Shown here: positions 35,359 through 43,895 of the stretch, piece after piece | How positions within the stretch are numbered: the first letter of the stretch is position 1 | Layout: every line of letters begins with the position of its first letter | From: Thermonema rossianum DSM 10300 | GTDB lineage: Bacteria > Bacteroidota > Bacteroidia > Cytophagales > Thermonemataceae | Assembly: GCF_000426825.1 (NCBI RefSeq) | Contig: NZ_AUGC01000001.1 | Span: 124,001 to 188,000, forward strand | Direction of reading: 5' to 3' | DNA: 64,000 nucleotides | Translations under genes and position numbers: made by a program | The notes under the pieces: model-generated | What the model saw: the letters and a program-made list of their open reading frames with translations, nothing else | Databases searched by the model: none | Told to the model about the DNA's origin: nothing

Positions 35359-36333
35359 TAAATGATTTAACTTTTTGAATAAAACACCTTCTTTTAGAGC
35401 ATATAGCGACACTTTCATATAGGGGAGGGCCGCTTGTTGCATCACATAGTGCAACAGAATGGAGGCAACCACTATCATATCGACCCGCATTTCGGACATG
35501 CCGGGGATGCGCAGACGCTCTTGCCGGTTTTTCTTGAGTAGTTGCCAATGGATTTTTTCGAATTGGGAAAAGGTGATTTCAGTGCAATGCATGCCTGCTT
35601 GTGCCTCTTCTATGTCTTTGAGGGTGTCGAAGGTGCCGGAAGAGCCGATAAGATAAGCAGGTGCATATTGGCGGCAGGCAGCCTGCAGTTCCTCAAGCTC
35701 TTGTGCCAAATAGTGACGCAGACGGGCTATATCGCGTGGATGAATGGGGTCGTACTGCATGAACAAGTCAAATAGACGCTGCGCCCCAATCTCGAAACTT
35801 TTTTTCCATAATATCCCTTGGTCGGTGCCGATGATAAACTCCACACTGCCACCGCCTATGTCCATGATGAGGGCAGGAGCGTTGCCTATGGGCATGTAGG
35901 CTTTGACGCCATAATAAATCAGTTCGGCTTCTTCTTCGCCATTGATGATTTGTATGTTTATCCCAAACTCTTCTTTTATTTTCTGTGCCAATAAAGCGCC
36001 ATTGCTTGCGCTCCGCAGGGCGCTGGTGGCCATGGCTTCTACTTCGCCGGGTGGTATGTTGTACTCGGCCAAGCTGAGACGGAAGTAGCGCAATGCTTCG
36101 AACATGCGCGCTTGGGCCTGCTCGTTGATAATACCCCGGCTGATGCCGCCCTGTCCTATCTTGACGGCCACTTTCTCTTTGTGAATCACCTCGAAGGGCT
36201 GATAGTCGGGAAGTGGTTTTTTGAGCTTGGCAATAAGCAAATGAAAGGTGTTGGTCCCTAAGTCCATTACACTTAGGGGCTGTTCATAAAGCTTTTGAAG
36301 CTTGTTTTCGCAATATTTATACTGTGTCTTCAT
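35347..36333 (-). CDS. Ppx/GppA family phosphatase
   Basis: Exopolyphosphatase or pppGpp phosphatase of the actin-like ASKHA fold, 328 residues from the Met at 36333. Motifs: SVMDLGTNTFHLLIAKL (phosphate-1 loop, about 21-37), VEAMATSALRSASNGALLAQKI, INGEEEAELIYYGVKA, and ALIMDIGGGSVEFIIG (phosphate-2). Length corresponds to the short form without the C-terminal HD domain. Substrate, polyphosphate or pppGpp, cannot be told from sequence. Twelve in-frame residues upstream of 36333 look non-coding. Confidence 0.9.
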   Translation of the reverse strand: MKTQYKYCENKLQKLYEQPLSVMDLGTNTFHLLIAKLKKPLPDYQPFEVIHKEKVAVKIGQGGISRGIINEQAQARMFEALRYFRLSLAEYNIPPGEVEAMATSALRSASNGALLAQKIKEEFGINIQIINGEEEAELIYYGVKAYMPIGNAPALIMDIGGGSVEFIIGTDQGILWKKSFEIGAQRLFDLFMQYDPIHPRDIARLRHYLAQELEELQAACRQYAPAYLIGSSGTFDTLKDIEEAQAGMHCTEITFSQFEKIHWQLLKKNRQERLRIPGMSEMRVDMIVVASILLHYVMQQAALPYMKVSLYALKEGVLFKKLNHLLTT

Positions 36334-36516
36334 TGTCTGTGTATGAGATGCAAGCAAAATGCACGCCAAAAATAGTAATTTGACTGTTATTAGTCAGTGA
36401 ATTAATGTTATTTTATTGTAAAGAGTATATTGGATTAGGTTTTCTTTTTGAAGTGAGTTTTTAGACGCTTTTTTTAATTTATTTAAGAGAAGTGTCCGGT
36501 GGTGGCTTTTCTTAAT

Positions 36517-36547
36517 AAAAAACATCTGTCGAATTTGCATAGTTTTG
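36517..36547 (+). promoter_or_regulatory. Promoter of the RlmI-like gene
   Basis: TTTT (36517-36520), 19-base spacer, TAGTTTTG (36540-36547), an exact -7 box 30 bases before the start codon. The 240-base divergent region to ppx is otherwise AT-rich; a small TGACT/AGTCA inverted repeat lies near 36380. Confidence 0.5.
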
Positions 36548-36577
36548 CCGGGTATTGAAGTTTAGAATGTACCGGCT

Positions 36578-37471
36578 ATGATTCAGATAGAAACACCCCG
36601 CTGGCAAGACTATGAGCTTATAGATAGTGGCAATCGTTATAAGCTTGAACGTTTCGGAAAATATGTGCTATCGCGTCCGGAACCTCAGGCGGTATGGGAC
36701 CCCGCTTTGCCCGAAGAGGAGTGGAACCGCTTGGCAGACGTGCACTTTGCATTGACGGGCAAAGGAGGACGCGAAGAGCGGGGCGAGTGGCGCCACCGGC
36801 GCCCGGTGCAAGAGCCTTGGTTTGTGCACTACAAGAGCAAGCAACTGAGGCTCCGTTTTCGATTGGCACTCACTGCCTTTAAGCATGTAGGTTTGTTTCC
36901 TGAACAGGCTGCCAACTGGGAATACATCGCTTCGGTGTGTGGGCAGTTGCAACAGCCAAAAGTCTTGAATTTGTTTGCTTACACGGGCGGGGCTTCATTG
37001 GCTGCCCGGCAGGCCGGCGCCGAAGTGGTGCATGTGGATGCAGTGCGGCAGGTAGTGAATTGGGCAAGTCAGAACCAAGAAGCATCTAAGCTGGATGGCA
37101 TCCGGTGGGTAGTAGAGGATGCCATGAAGTTTGTACGCCGGGAAGTGAAGCGCGGACGTAAATACCAAGGCATTTTATTGGACCCGCCGGCTTACGGAAG
37201 AGGTCCCAACGGGGAAAAGTGGGTGCTGGAGGAGCATATCAACGAGCTTGTGCATTTGTGTGCGGAATTGCTCGATGAGCGCCGGCATTTCTTCCTCCTG
37301 AATCTTTATTCAGTGGGCTTTTCGGCTTTGGTGGCCGAGAGTTTGGTGAAGACAGTGTTCCGGCATTTACCGGCCGCCCGGCAGCCGGAGGTGGGCGAAC
37401 TTTATGTGGCAGACCACGCCCGGCGCAAACTTCCTTTAGGAACCTATTTGCGCTTTAAAAGCATGGTGTAG
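36578..37471 (+). CDS. Class I SAM-dependent rRNA methyltransferase (RlmI/RlmK-like)
   Basis: 297-residue methyltransferase. The SAM site VLNLFAYTGGASLAARQAGA (about 128-147) with the following VHVDAV acidic residue, the ILLDPPAYGRGPNGEKW catalytic motif (about 203-219) and the final LYSVGFSAL block are typical of RlmI-type 23S rRNA methyltransferases. It lacks the N-terminal PUA domain of RlmI; instead a short beta-rich N-terminus (RWQDYELIDSGNRYKLERFG) is present. Exact base modified is unknown. Confidence 0.85.
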   Translation: MIQIETPRWQDYELIDSGNRYKLERFGKYVLSRPEPQAVWDPALPEEEWNRLADVHFALTGKGGREERGEWRHRRPVQEPWFVHYKSKQLRLRFRLALTAFKHVGLFPEQAANWEYIASVCGQLQQPKVLNLFAYTGGASLAARQAGAEVVHVDAVRQVVNWASQNQEASKLDGIRWVVEDAMKFVRREVKRGRKYQGILLDPPAYGRGPNGEKWVLEEHINELVHLCAELLDERRHFFLLNLYSVGFSALVAESLVKTVFRHLPAARQPEVGELYVADHARRKLPLGTYLRFKSMV

Positions 37472-37563
37472 GTGGTTTTCTTTACCAAAGATGCTTTGCT
37501 CAATTTGCTTTTTTAAAACCTTCATTTGATTACCTGCGTATCATCAAACAGCAAAGAGATAAA

Positions 37564-37905
37564 ATGGAAGTGGCTATTATACAAGAAGGCGACATATGGG
37601 TATTGTGTCCGAAGGGCGAGTTGGATGCAGCTTCTTCTATTGTTTTCGATGAGGCGATAGAAAAAGCGGAAGCCCAAGGTGCTCAAAAGATACTCATAGA
37701 CTTTGAAGAGTTGGAGTATATCTCTTCTGCCGGCTTGGGGGTGATTTTGTCGCATTTGGATGAATTTGAAGAGAAGCATATCAAGCTGGCGATTTGCTCG
37801 ATGAAGCCCAAAGTTGCCAATGTATTTGAAATTTTAGGCGTGGATCGTTTGCTCAATATTTACCATAACCGAAGTGAAGCTAATGCTTATTTAAATGAGG
37901 CTTAA
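37564..37905 (+). CDS. STAS-domain anti-sigma factor antagonist
   Basis: 113-residue SpoIIAA/RsbV-like protein that, when unphosphorylated, binds an anti-sigma kinase and frees its target. The STAS fold is clear, with the phosphorylatable serine expected at Ser55 in LEYISSAGLGVILS. The gene overlaps the next one (RsbW-like) by 11 bases, so the pair forms a partner-switching module. No sigma factor or PP2C phosphatase of the RsbU type is adjacent. Confidence 0.88.
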   Translation: MEVAIIQEGDIWVLCPKGELDAASSIVFDEAIEKAEAQGAQKILIDFEELEYISSAGLGVILSHLDEFEEKHIKLAICSMKPKVANVFEILGVDRLLNIYHNRSEANAYLNEA

Positions 37906-38323
37906 CCTGCACATACCTTACGATAGTCGTTATTTGTCTGACTTGCGCCGTTTCGTTTGGCGTGCGCTTCGTCCGTTGGAGTTATCTGAAATTACATTGA
38001 ATCAGCTGGTGTTGGCTGTTGATGAGGTATGCAGTAATTTGATTATTCATGTGCCGGCAGCTGCTACCGACCGCATTGCCGTAGAGATTATTGTTCAAGA
38101 TGAGTGGCTTACTATTGAAATAGTCGATACTTCGGGGCGCTCCACTTTTGACATGAAAGAATATGTGCCTCCCCGCATTCAAGCTTTGATTCGAAGCCGC
38201 CGTAAAGGGGGCTTGGGGCTGCGTTTGGTGCGCTCTATCATGGATAAAGTAGATGTTTTTGAAAGAGAAGGTTGCCGCGTGTGGCGTCTGCAGAAGGCGC
38301 TGGTATCTGAAAAAGCCTCTTAG
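37895..38323 (+). CDS. RsbW/SpoIIAB-like anti-sigma factor kinase (HATPase_c)
   Basis: 142-residue GHKL-fold ATPase. N box AVDEVCSNLIIH (41-52, Glu44 and Asn48), G1 box IVDTSG (76-81, Asp78) and G2 box GGLGLRLV (105-112) are intact, so ATP binding and serine kinase activity are likely. It would phosphorylate the STAS partner encoded just upstream and sequester a sigma factor or another target under the other condition. The target is not encoded nearby. Confidence 0.88.
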   Translation: MRLNLHIPYDSRYLSDLRRFVWRALRPLELSEITLNQLVLAVDEVCSNLIIHVPAAATDRIAVEIIVQDEWLTIEIVDTSGRSTFDMKEYVPPRIQALIRSRRKGGLGLRLVRSIMDKVDVFEREGCRVWRLQKALVSEKAS

Positions 38324-38389
38324 TTCCTTTCGTGGAAAATTCGTAAAATTGCAGATGCCATTTCTCTCAAAGGCAAACAGTAAAGCTAT

Positions 38390-40684
38390 ATGAATCTTTT
38401 CAGAGTCTATTACTTGATAGGAGGTTTACTCCTTTTTTTAGTATCGTGCAAGCCGGCAGCACATACCGCCAAACAACAAGCCCGCCTTGAAGAACAAGAC
38501 CCTATCATTGCTTATGTAGGCAATGAGCCCATTCGCCGCTCAGAGTTTTTATTTGTTTATGAGAAGAACCTTGCCCAAGACGAGGCGGCTTACAGCGAGC
38601 AAAGCTTGCGCGAATATTTGGACTTGTATGTGAAGTTTAAGCTGAAGGTGTTGTATGCGCGTGAGCAAGGTATTGATACGACCGGGCAGTTTTTGCAGGA
38701 GTTTGAAACCTACAAAGAGCAGCTTGCCAAGCCTTATTTAAAAGATACCCGCACCATTGACTCTTTGGCAAAGCAGGCTTACGAACGCATGAAAACAGAA
38801 GTCAGTGCTTCACACATATTGATAGCCGTGCCCGAAGACGCTGCACCGGCCGATACCCTGCGTGCCTATGAACGTATAGAGCAAATACGCCGGGAGGCAG
38901 TCAGCGGGGCGGATTTTGGTGTGCTGGCAAGCCGCCATTCCGACGACCCTTCGGCCAAAACCAACCGGGGGTATTTGGGCTATTTTACTGCACTGCAGAT
39001 GGTGTATCCCTTCGAAAACATGGCATACCAAACACCTGTGGGGGAGGTTTCGCCCGTTTTCCGTACCAAGTACGGCTATCATATCTTGAAAGTACACGAC
39101 AAGCGTCCCAACAGTGGCAAGGTGCAGGTAGCCCACATCATGTTGCGTGTGCCCAAAGGCATTTCCGAAAAAGACTCCATTGCACTGCGCAATAAAGTTT
39201 GGGATATTTATCGCCGCTTGCAGCAAGGCGAATCTTGGGATGAGCTATGTAAAAAGTATTCTGAAGACCAAAACACCAAAAGCAGAGGTGGGGAGCTACC
39301 GCCCTTTACCGTAGGGACTACCTTGCCGGAGTTTGAAGCTGTGGCTTTTTCCTTGCAAAAGCCCGGCGATATTTCCGAGCCTTTTTTGACCCCTTATGGA
39401 TGGCATATTGTCAAGCTCATCAAGCGGCAAGAGCTGGAGCCCTACGAGGAGGTGGAAGAGCTCATCAAACGGCGTGTGGCGCGTGATAGCCGTTCGAAGG
39501 TGAGCGAACAAGCCTTGGTGCGCCGCCTGAAGCGGGAAAATAATTTAAAAGTCAATGAAAAAGCATATAAGCAACTCCGGGCTTATGCCGACTCATCGCT
39601 GCTGCAGGCTCATTGGGCGCCTGTTTTACCCGAAAAACTATTGAACGAGCTTTTGATTTCTTTTGAGCATCCGCAAGTACAAGAAAAGTTAGAACTGACA
39701 GTAAAAGAGTTTGTGGACTATGTGAAGCGGGTGCAGGTTCCTCAAGCACACATGTCGCCACAAATGTATTTAGATGCGCTTTTCGAGCGCTACACAAATG
39801 AGCAAGCTTTGGCTTTTGAAAAAGCCCATTTAAGCGAAAAATATCCTGAATATCGTCACTTGCTGCGTGAATACTATGAGGGGATGTTGCTTTTCCAAGT
39901 GATGACCGACAAAGTGTGGACACGTGCCATTGAGGACACGGCCGGGGCACGCCGTTTCTTTGAACAGCATCGCGAGCGTTACAAATATCCGGAACGGGTA
40001 GAGGCTCTGGTGATGGCAAGTCAAGACAAAAAAGCACTTCAACACGCAATAGACCTGCTAAAAGCCGCTAATGGGCGCTACCGTATAGCCGAGCCCTATG
40101 TGATTACTTATGCTAAAGGTGAGGCGACTTTTGCCCGTGCACATCTTACCAAAATAGACCAATTGGTGAGTCTTCTGCTCGACGACGAGAGTATGAAGAT
40201 TGAAGTGGCAGGCTATCAAGAAAAGCAAGAACCGGCGGGGCTTTCGAAGCGCCGTATCGAAGCCGTCGTGCAATACTTGACGCAGCGGGGAGTTACTTCC
40301 ACACAGATTGTACAAAAAGACTATATGCATTATCGCAATAGCCGGAAAGTAGAGTTACAGGTATTTTCCACCGACCCCCAAAACCTTGCCGGCTTGGTCG
40401 ATGGCGTAGAGGTGCGCTCCGGCGCGTTTGAAGTAGGCAAAGAGCCTGTTTTGGACAATGTCGAACTAAAGCCCGGCGACTATACTTTTTCCAAGGAGGG
40501 TAAGCACTATTTTGTGCGCATCATAAAAGTGGAACCTGCTCGTTTAAAAGACTATAAGGAAGCACGGGGCGAAGTAATCAATGACTATCAGAAGTTTCTT
40601 GAAGAAGAATGGGTGAAGGAATTACAGGCGCGTTATCCTGTGCGTATTATAGAAGAAAACCTGTTGGCATTAGTAAAAAAATAA
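38390..40684 (+). CDS. Lipoprotein peptidyl-prolyl isomerase with two parvulin domains and OmpA-like tail
   Basis: 764-residue periplasmic chaperone/isomerase for outer-membrane proteins. Lipobox LLFLVSC ends at about Cys20. A SurA-like N-terminal helical part is followed by two parvulin domains (about 138-228, VSASHILIAVP...GYHILKVHDKRP; and about 240-345, VQVAHIMLRVP...GWHIVKLIKR). Near the C-terminus residues about 571-655 resemble an OmpA peptidoglycan-binding domain (IEVAGY, LSKRRIEAVVQYLTQRGV, NSRKVELQVF). A one-mismatch -7 box TAAAATTG lies at 38344. First of three SurA-type genes, one base ahead of the next. Confidence 0.85.
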   Translation: MNLFRVYYLIGGLLLFLVSCKPAAHTAKQQARLEEQDPIIAYVGNEPIRRSEFLFVYEKNLAQDEAAYSEQSLREYLDLYVKFKLKVLYAREQGIDTTGQFLQEFETYKEQLAKPYLKDTRTIDSLAKQAYERMKTEVSASHILIAVPEDAAPADTLRAYERIEQIRREAVSGADFGVLASRHSDDPSAKTNRGYLGYFTALQMVYPFENMAYQTPVGEVSPVFRTKYGYHILKVHDKRPNSGKVQVAHIMLRVPKGISEKDSIALRNKVWDIYRRLQQGESWDELCKKYSEDQNTKSRGGELPPFTVGTTLPEFEAVAFSLQKPGDISEPFLTPYGWHIVKLIKRQELEPYEEVEELIKRRVARDSRSKVSEQALVRRLKRENNLKVNEKAYKQLRAYADSSLLQAHWAPVLPEKLLNELLISFEHPQVQEKLELTVKEFVDYVKRVQVPQAHMSPQMYLDALFERYTNEQALAFEKAHLSEKYPEYRHLLREYYEGMLLFQVMTDKVWTRAIEDTAGARRFFEQHRERYKYPERVEALVMASQDKKALQHAIDLLKAANGRYRIAEPYVITYAKGEATFARAHLTKIDQLVSLLLDDESMKIEVAGYQEKQEPAGLSKRRIEAVVQYLTQRGVTSTQIVQKDYMHYRNSRKVELQVFSTDPQNLAGLVDGVEVRSGAFEVGKEPVLDNVELKPGDYTFSKEGKHYFVRIIKVEPARLKDYKEARGEVINDYQKFLEEEWVKELQARYPVRIIEENLLALVKK

Positions 40685-40685
40685 A

Positions 40686-41543
40686 ATGAAAAATTATTTG
40701 TTGGTTTGGGGTGCCGCTTTGTTGCTGGTGGCATGCCAGGTGGAGAGCGGTACCAATAAGCATATAGTAGCGCGTGTCAAAGACAAGGTGCTGTATGAAG
40801 ACGATTTGCAGGCAGTAGTGCCCAAAGGCGCTACACCACAGGACAGCGCTTTGCTGGTCAAGCGCTATATTGACCTCTGGGTGCGTAAACAACTGCTCAT
40901 ACAAAAAGCTTTACAAGAAACAAAAATTGATGAAAAAGCACTGGAGCGAAAAGTAGAAGATTATCGCAATTCACTGATTTTGTTTGAATTTGAAGAACAG
41001 TACCTTGAGCAGCATTTAGATACCCTCATTACGCAGGCCGAGCTCGATTCTTTTTATACAAAGCATCAGGAAGAATTCAAGCTGCAAGAGCCATTGGTAC
41101 AAGTGCGCCTGGTGGAGCTTCCCGCGGAAAGCAAGCAGCTGGAAGACATCAAACGCAAGATAAAAAGCAATAAACCGGAAGATGTAAGCCAATTGAAAGC
41201 GTTTTGTTTGCAGTATGCGCTTAATTGTTCTTTGAACGATACCAACTGGGTATCTTTGCGTCAAGTGCTTGTGGCTACGCCTTTTGCCGAAGAAGAGAAC
41301 CCCGGCCGTTTGCTACAGAAAGGGCAGATTTGGGAAAAAGCCACCGAAGCCGGCGTGGCTTTGCTGTATGTCAAGGATTTTTTGCCGGCAGGGGCTACCG
41401 CACCACTCGAGTATGTAGAAGACCGCATCAAAGAGATGATTTACAACCGGCGACGCATACAAGCCATTCAGCGCTTGGAAGAAGATGTGTACAAAGAAGC
41501 AGAACAGAAAAAATTATTTGAGATTTATGAAAAAAACAACTAA
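40686..41543 (+). CDS. SurA-like lipoprotein with degenerate isomerase region
   Basis: 285-residue lipoprotein (lipobox LLLVAC, Cys18). The N-terminal part resembles SurA chaperone domains (VARVKDKVLYEDDLQAVVP; YIDLWVRKQLLIQKAL), while the parvulin signature (the SHILI and GYHIVK strands) is not recognisable, so it is probably a chaperone without isomerase activity. It lies one base after the preceding isomerase gene and overlaps the next by 17 bases: one operon for outer-membrane biogenesis. Confidence 0.78.
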   Translation: MKNYLLVWGAALLLVACQVESGTNKHIVARVKDKVLYEDDLQAVVPKGATPQDSALLVKRYIDLWVRKQLLIQKALQETKIDEKALERKVEDYRNSLILFEFEEQYLEQHLDTLITQAELDSFYTKHQEEFKLQEPLVQVRLVELPAESKQLEDIKRKIKSNKPEDVSQLKAFCLQYALNCSLNDTNWVSLRQVLVATPFAEEENPGRLLQKGQIWEKATEAGVALLYVKDFLPAGATAPLEYVEDRIKEMIYNRRRIQAIQRLEEDVYKEAEQKKLFEIYEKNN

Positions 41544-42891
41544 AGTTTATTTATCCCTTATCTTTTCATTGGTGTTGTTTGGCACCAATCATTTCATGGT
41601 TCAGGCTCAGCAACAAGTGCTCGATAAGATTATCGCCCGGGTCGATGACTATGTTATTTTGCAGTCGGATTTGGAGTTGTATTTCGAAGAACTGGTCAAC
41701 GATGGGCGCTTGCCGCGCACCCAACAGGCCAAGTGTCAGCTTTTACAAAGCATGCTGATAAATAAGATGCTGCTTGCCAAGGCAGAAATTGACTCCGTGA
41801 CCGTGAATGACCAACTGATTGAGGTTGAAACGGAGCAGCGTATCGATGCCCTTTTGCAAGGCCGCTCGCCCAAAGTACTGGAAGAGCTCTATGGAAAATC
41901 GTTCGAAGACCTCAAGCGGGAACTACAGCAATCGCTCAAAGAAGAGCGCATTACGCAAACCATGCGTTCAAAAATAACCGAAGGCATTGAGGTGACACCT
42001 GCCGAAGTAAAGCGCTATTTTAAACGTTTGCCCAAAGACAGCATCCCCATCATTTCTACCGAATTTGAGGTGGCGCAAATCGTGCGTGTCTTGCCTTTGA
42101 AGGAAGAAGAGCGGCAGCGGGTAAAAGAACAGCTCGAGTCCATCAGAAAGCGTATTGTGGAAGACGGTGAACCTTTTGAAAAACTTGCGAAGCTCTACGG
42201 GCAAGACGGCACCCGGGATTTTGGAGGTGATTTGGGCTGGCAGCGTCGTGGCAACTTGGTGCCTGAGTTCGAGGCGGTTGTTTTCCGGCTGAAGCCCGGC
42301 GAAGTGTCCCGTGTGTTTGAGACCCCCTTCGGGTTTCATATTGTAAAGCTGGAAGAGCGCCGTGGCGACGAATTCCGCTGCCGGCACATTCTTATTATCC
42401 CCGATTGGTCGAAGGTTGAAAAGGAGCAAGAGTATAAGTTTTTGGACAGCCTGCGGCAGGTTATCATGGCAGACAGCATCACCTTTGAAAAAGCAGCCAT
42501 TGAGTTTTCGCAAGACAAAGGCATGCAATCGCTCAATACGGCTGCCAACGGGGGCTATTTTATGAGCCGTAAAGGAAGCTACCGTGTGCCTGACAAAGAG
42601 TTGGACGCTTACCTTTACCGTGTGCTCGACACCATGAAAGTAGGCACTATTTCGGAGCCTATGGAATATCGTATGCCTGATGGCAAGCGTGCCCTGCGCA
42701 TTATTTATTTCAAGGCAAAATATCCGGCTCATTTTGCTTCTTTGGAAACAGATTTTGACCGCATTGCCGAAATGGCTTTGGAGGAAAAGAAAAACAAAGC
42801 ACTCAATGAATGGTTTTTAAAAGCCAAAGATGAATTGTATATTCAAGTAGCGCCGGAGTACCGCACATGCAAAATCTTTGGAATAGACTAA
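41527..42891 (+). CDS. SurA-like periplasmic peptidyl-prolyl isomerase
   Basis: 454 residues from the Met at 41527, with a cleavable signal peptide ending in MVQAQ. SurA N-domain (VLDKIIARVDDYVILQSDLELYFEEL), then a parvulin domain (about 175-280; FEVAQIVRVLP, GGDLGWQRRGNLVPEFEAVVF, PFGFHIVKLEER) and a second degenerate one (CRHILIIPDW onwards). Periplasmic escort of outer-membrane proteins is the family role. An in-frame codon at 41485 gives no signal peptide and was rejected. MoxR follows 13 bases later. Confidence 0.85.
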   Translation: MKKTTKVYLSLIFSLVLFGTNHFMVQAQQQVLDKIIARVDDYVILQSDLELYFEELVNDGRLPRTQQAKCQLLQSMLINKMLLAKAEIDSVTVNDQLIEVETEQRIDALLQGRSPKVLEELYGKSFEDLKRELQQSLKEERITQTMRSKITEGIEVTPAEVKRYFKRLPKDSIPIISTEFEVAQIVRVLPLKEEERQRVKEQLESIRKRIVEDGEPFEKLAKLYGQDGTRDFGGDLGWQRRGNLVPEFEAVVFRLKPGEVSRVFETPFGFHIVKLEERRGDEFRCRHILIIPDWSKVEKEQEYKFLDSLRQVIMADSITFEKAAIEFSQDKGMQSLNTAANGGYFMSRKGSYRVPDKELDAYLYRVLDTMKVGTISEPMEYRMPDGKRALRIIYFKAKYPAHFASLETDFDRIAEMALEEKKNKALNEWFLKAKDELYIQVAPEYRTCKIFGID

Positions 42892-42904
42892 CCCGCGACA
42901 ACCT

Positions 42905-43867
42905 ATGGAAAACCATCAAGCAGATAACCACACAGCCAAGGCTTTTGCCACCGCCTATCACAAGCTGAAGGAAGAAATACACAAGGTGATTGTGGGGCAA
43001 GATGAAGTGATAGACCAATTGTTGATAGCTTTGTTTTCAAAAGGCCATTGTGTGTTGGTAGGCGTGCCCGGTTTGGCAAAAACCTTGCTCATACAAACCA
43101 TAGCCCAATGTTTCGACCTTTCTTTTCACCGGATACAGTTCACCCCCGACCTTATGCCGGCAGATATTACCGGCTCGGAAACGCTGGATAAAGAGCGCAA
43201 CTTTAAGTTTGTCAAAGGACCTATCTTTGCACATATTATTCTGGCAGACGAAATCAACCGTACGCCCCCGAAAACGCAGGCTGCCCTGCTTGAAGCCATG
43301 CAGGAGCGGGCAGTAACCATAGGAGGGCAGCGTTATCCTTTGCCCAACCCTTTCTTTGTGCTGGCAACCCAAAACCCCATTGAGCAGGAGGGGACTTACC
43401 CCTTGCCCGAAGCGCAGCTTGACCGTTTTATGTTCGAAATTCAGCTTACCTATCCTTCTTTTGAGGAAGAAGTGGAAGTAATCAAACGCACAACCGGTGC
43501 TTACACTGCGGAGGTCAATAAGGTATTGGAGGAAAAGGAGTTGTTGCTTTTCCAGGATTTGGTGCGCAAGGTGCCGGTTGCCGACAACGTCATAGAATAT
43601 GCCGTTCGTTTGGTTCAGAAAACGCGCCCTACCGACGAAAAAAACACAGTAGCAAGAGAATACTTAGAGTGGGGGGCAGGACCACGCGCTTCGCAATATC
43701 TGATATTGGGCGCCAAATGTCATGCTTTGCTGCATGGTAAGCTATCGCCCGATATAGAAGATGTGCAGGCAGTTGCTTTGCCTGTGTTGCGCCACCGTAT
43801 TGTGCGGAACTTCAAGGCAGAAGCAGAGGGTATTGGTCTTGATACAATTATTGGGCAACTTTTATAA
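42905..43867 (+). CDS. MoxR family AAA+ ATPase
   Basis: 320-residue cytoplasmic ATPase, a chaperone for assembly of VWA-domain or metal-containing enzyme complexes. Walker A GVPGLAKT (53-60), Walker B IILADEINRTPPKTQAALLEAMQE (111-134, central acidic pair Asp115/Glu116) and sensor 1 LATQNPIEQEGTYPLPEAQLDRF. Usual MoxR neighbours (DUF58 and VWA genes) are missing; it ends the SurA-type operon instead, and the next gene is convergent. Confidence 0.92.
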   Translation: MENHQADNHTAKAFATAYHKLKEEIHKVIVGQDEVIDQLLIALFSKGHCVLVGVPGLAKTLLIQTIAQCFDLSFHRIQFTPDLMPADITGSETLDKERNFKFVKGPIFAHIILADEINRTPPKTQAALLEAMQERAVTIGGQRYPLPNPFFVLATQNPIEQEGTYPLPEAQLDRFMFEIQLTYPSFEEEVEVIKRTTGAYTAEVNKVLEEKELLLFQDLVRKVPVADNVIEYAVRLVQKTRPTDEKNTVAREYLEWGAGPRASQYLILGAKCHALLHGKLSPDIEDVQAVALPVLRHRIVRNFKAEAEGIGLDTIIGQLL

Positions 43868-43895
43868 AGCAGAAGGCAAAAGAAAAACATATGCC

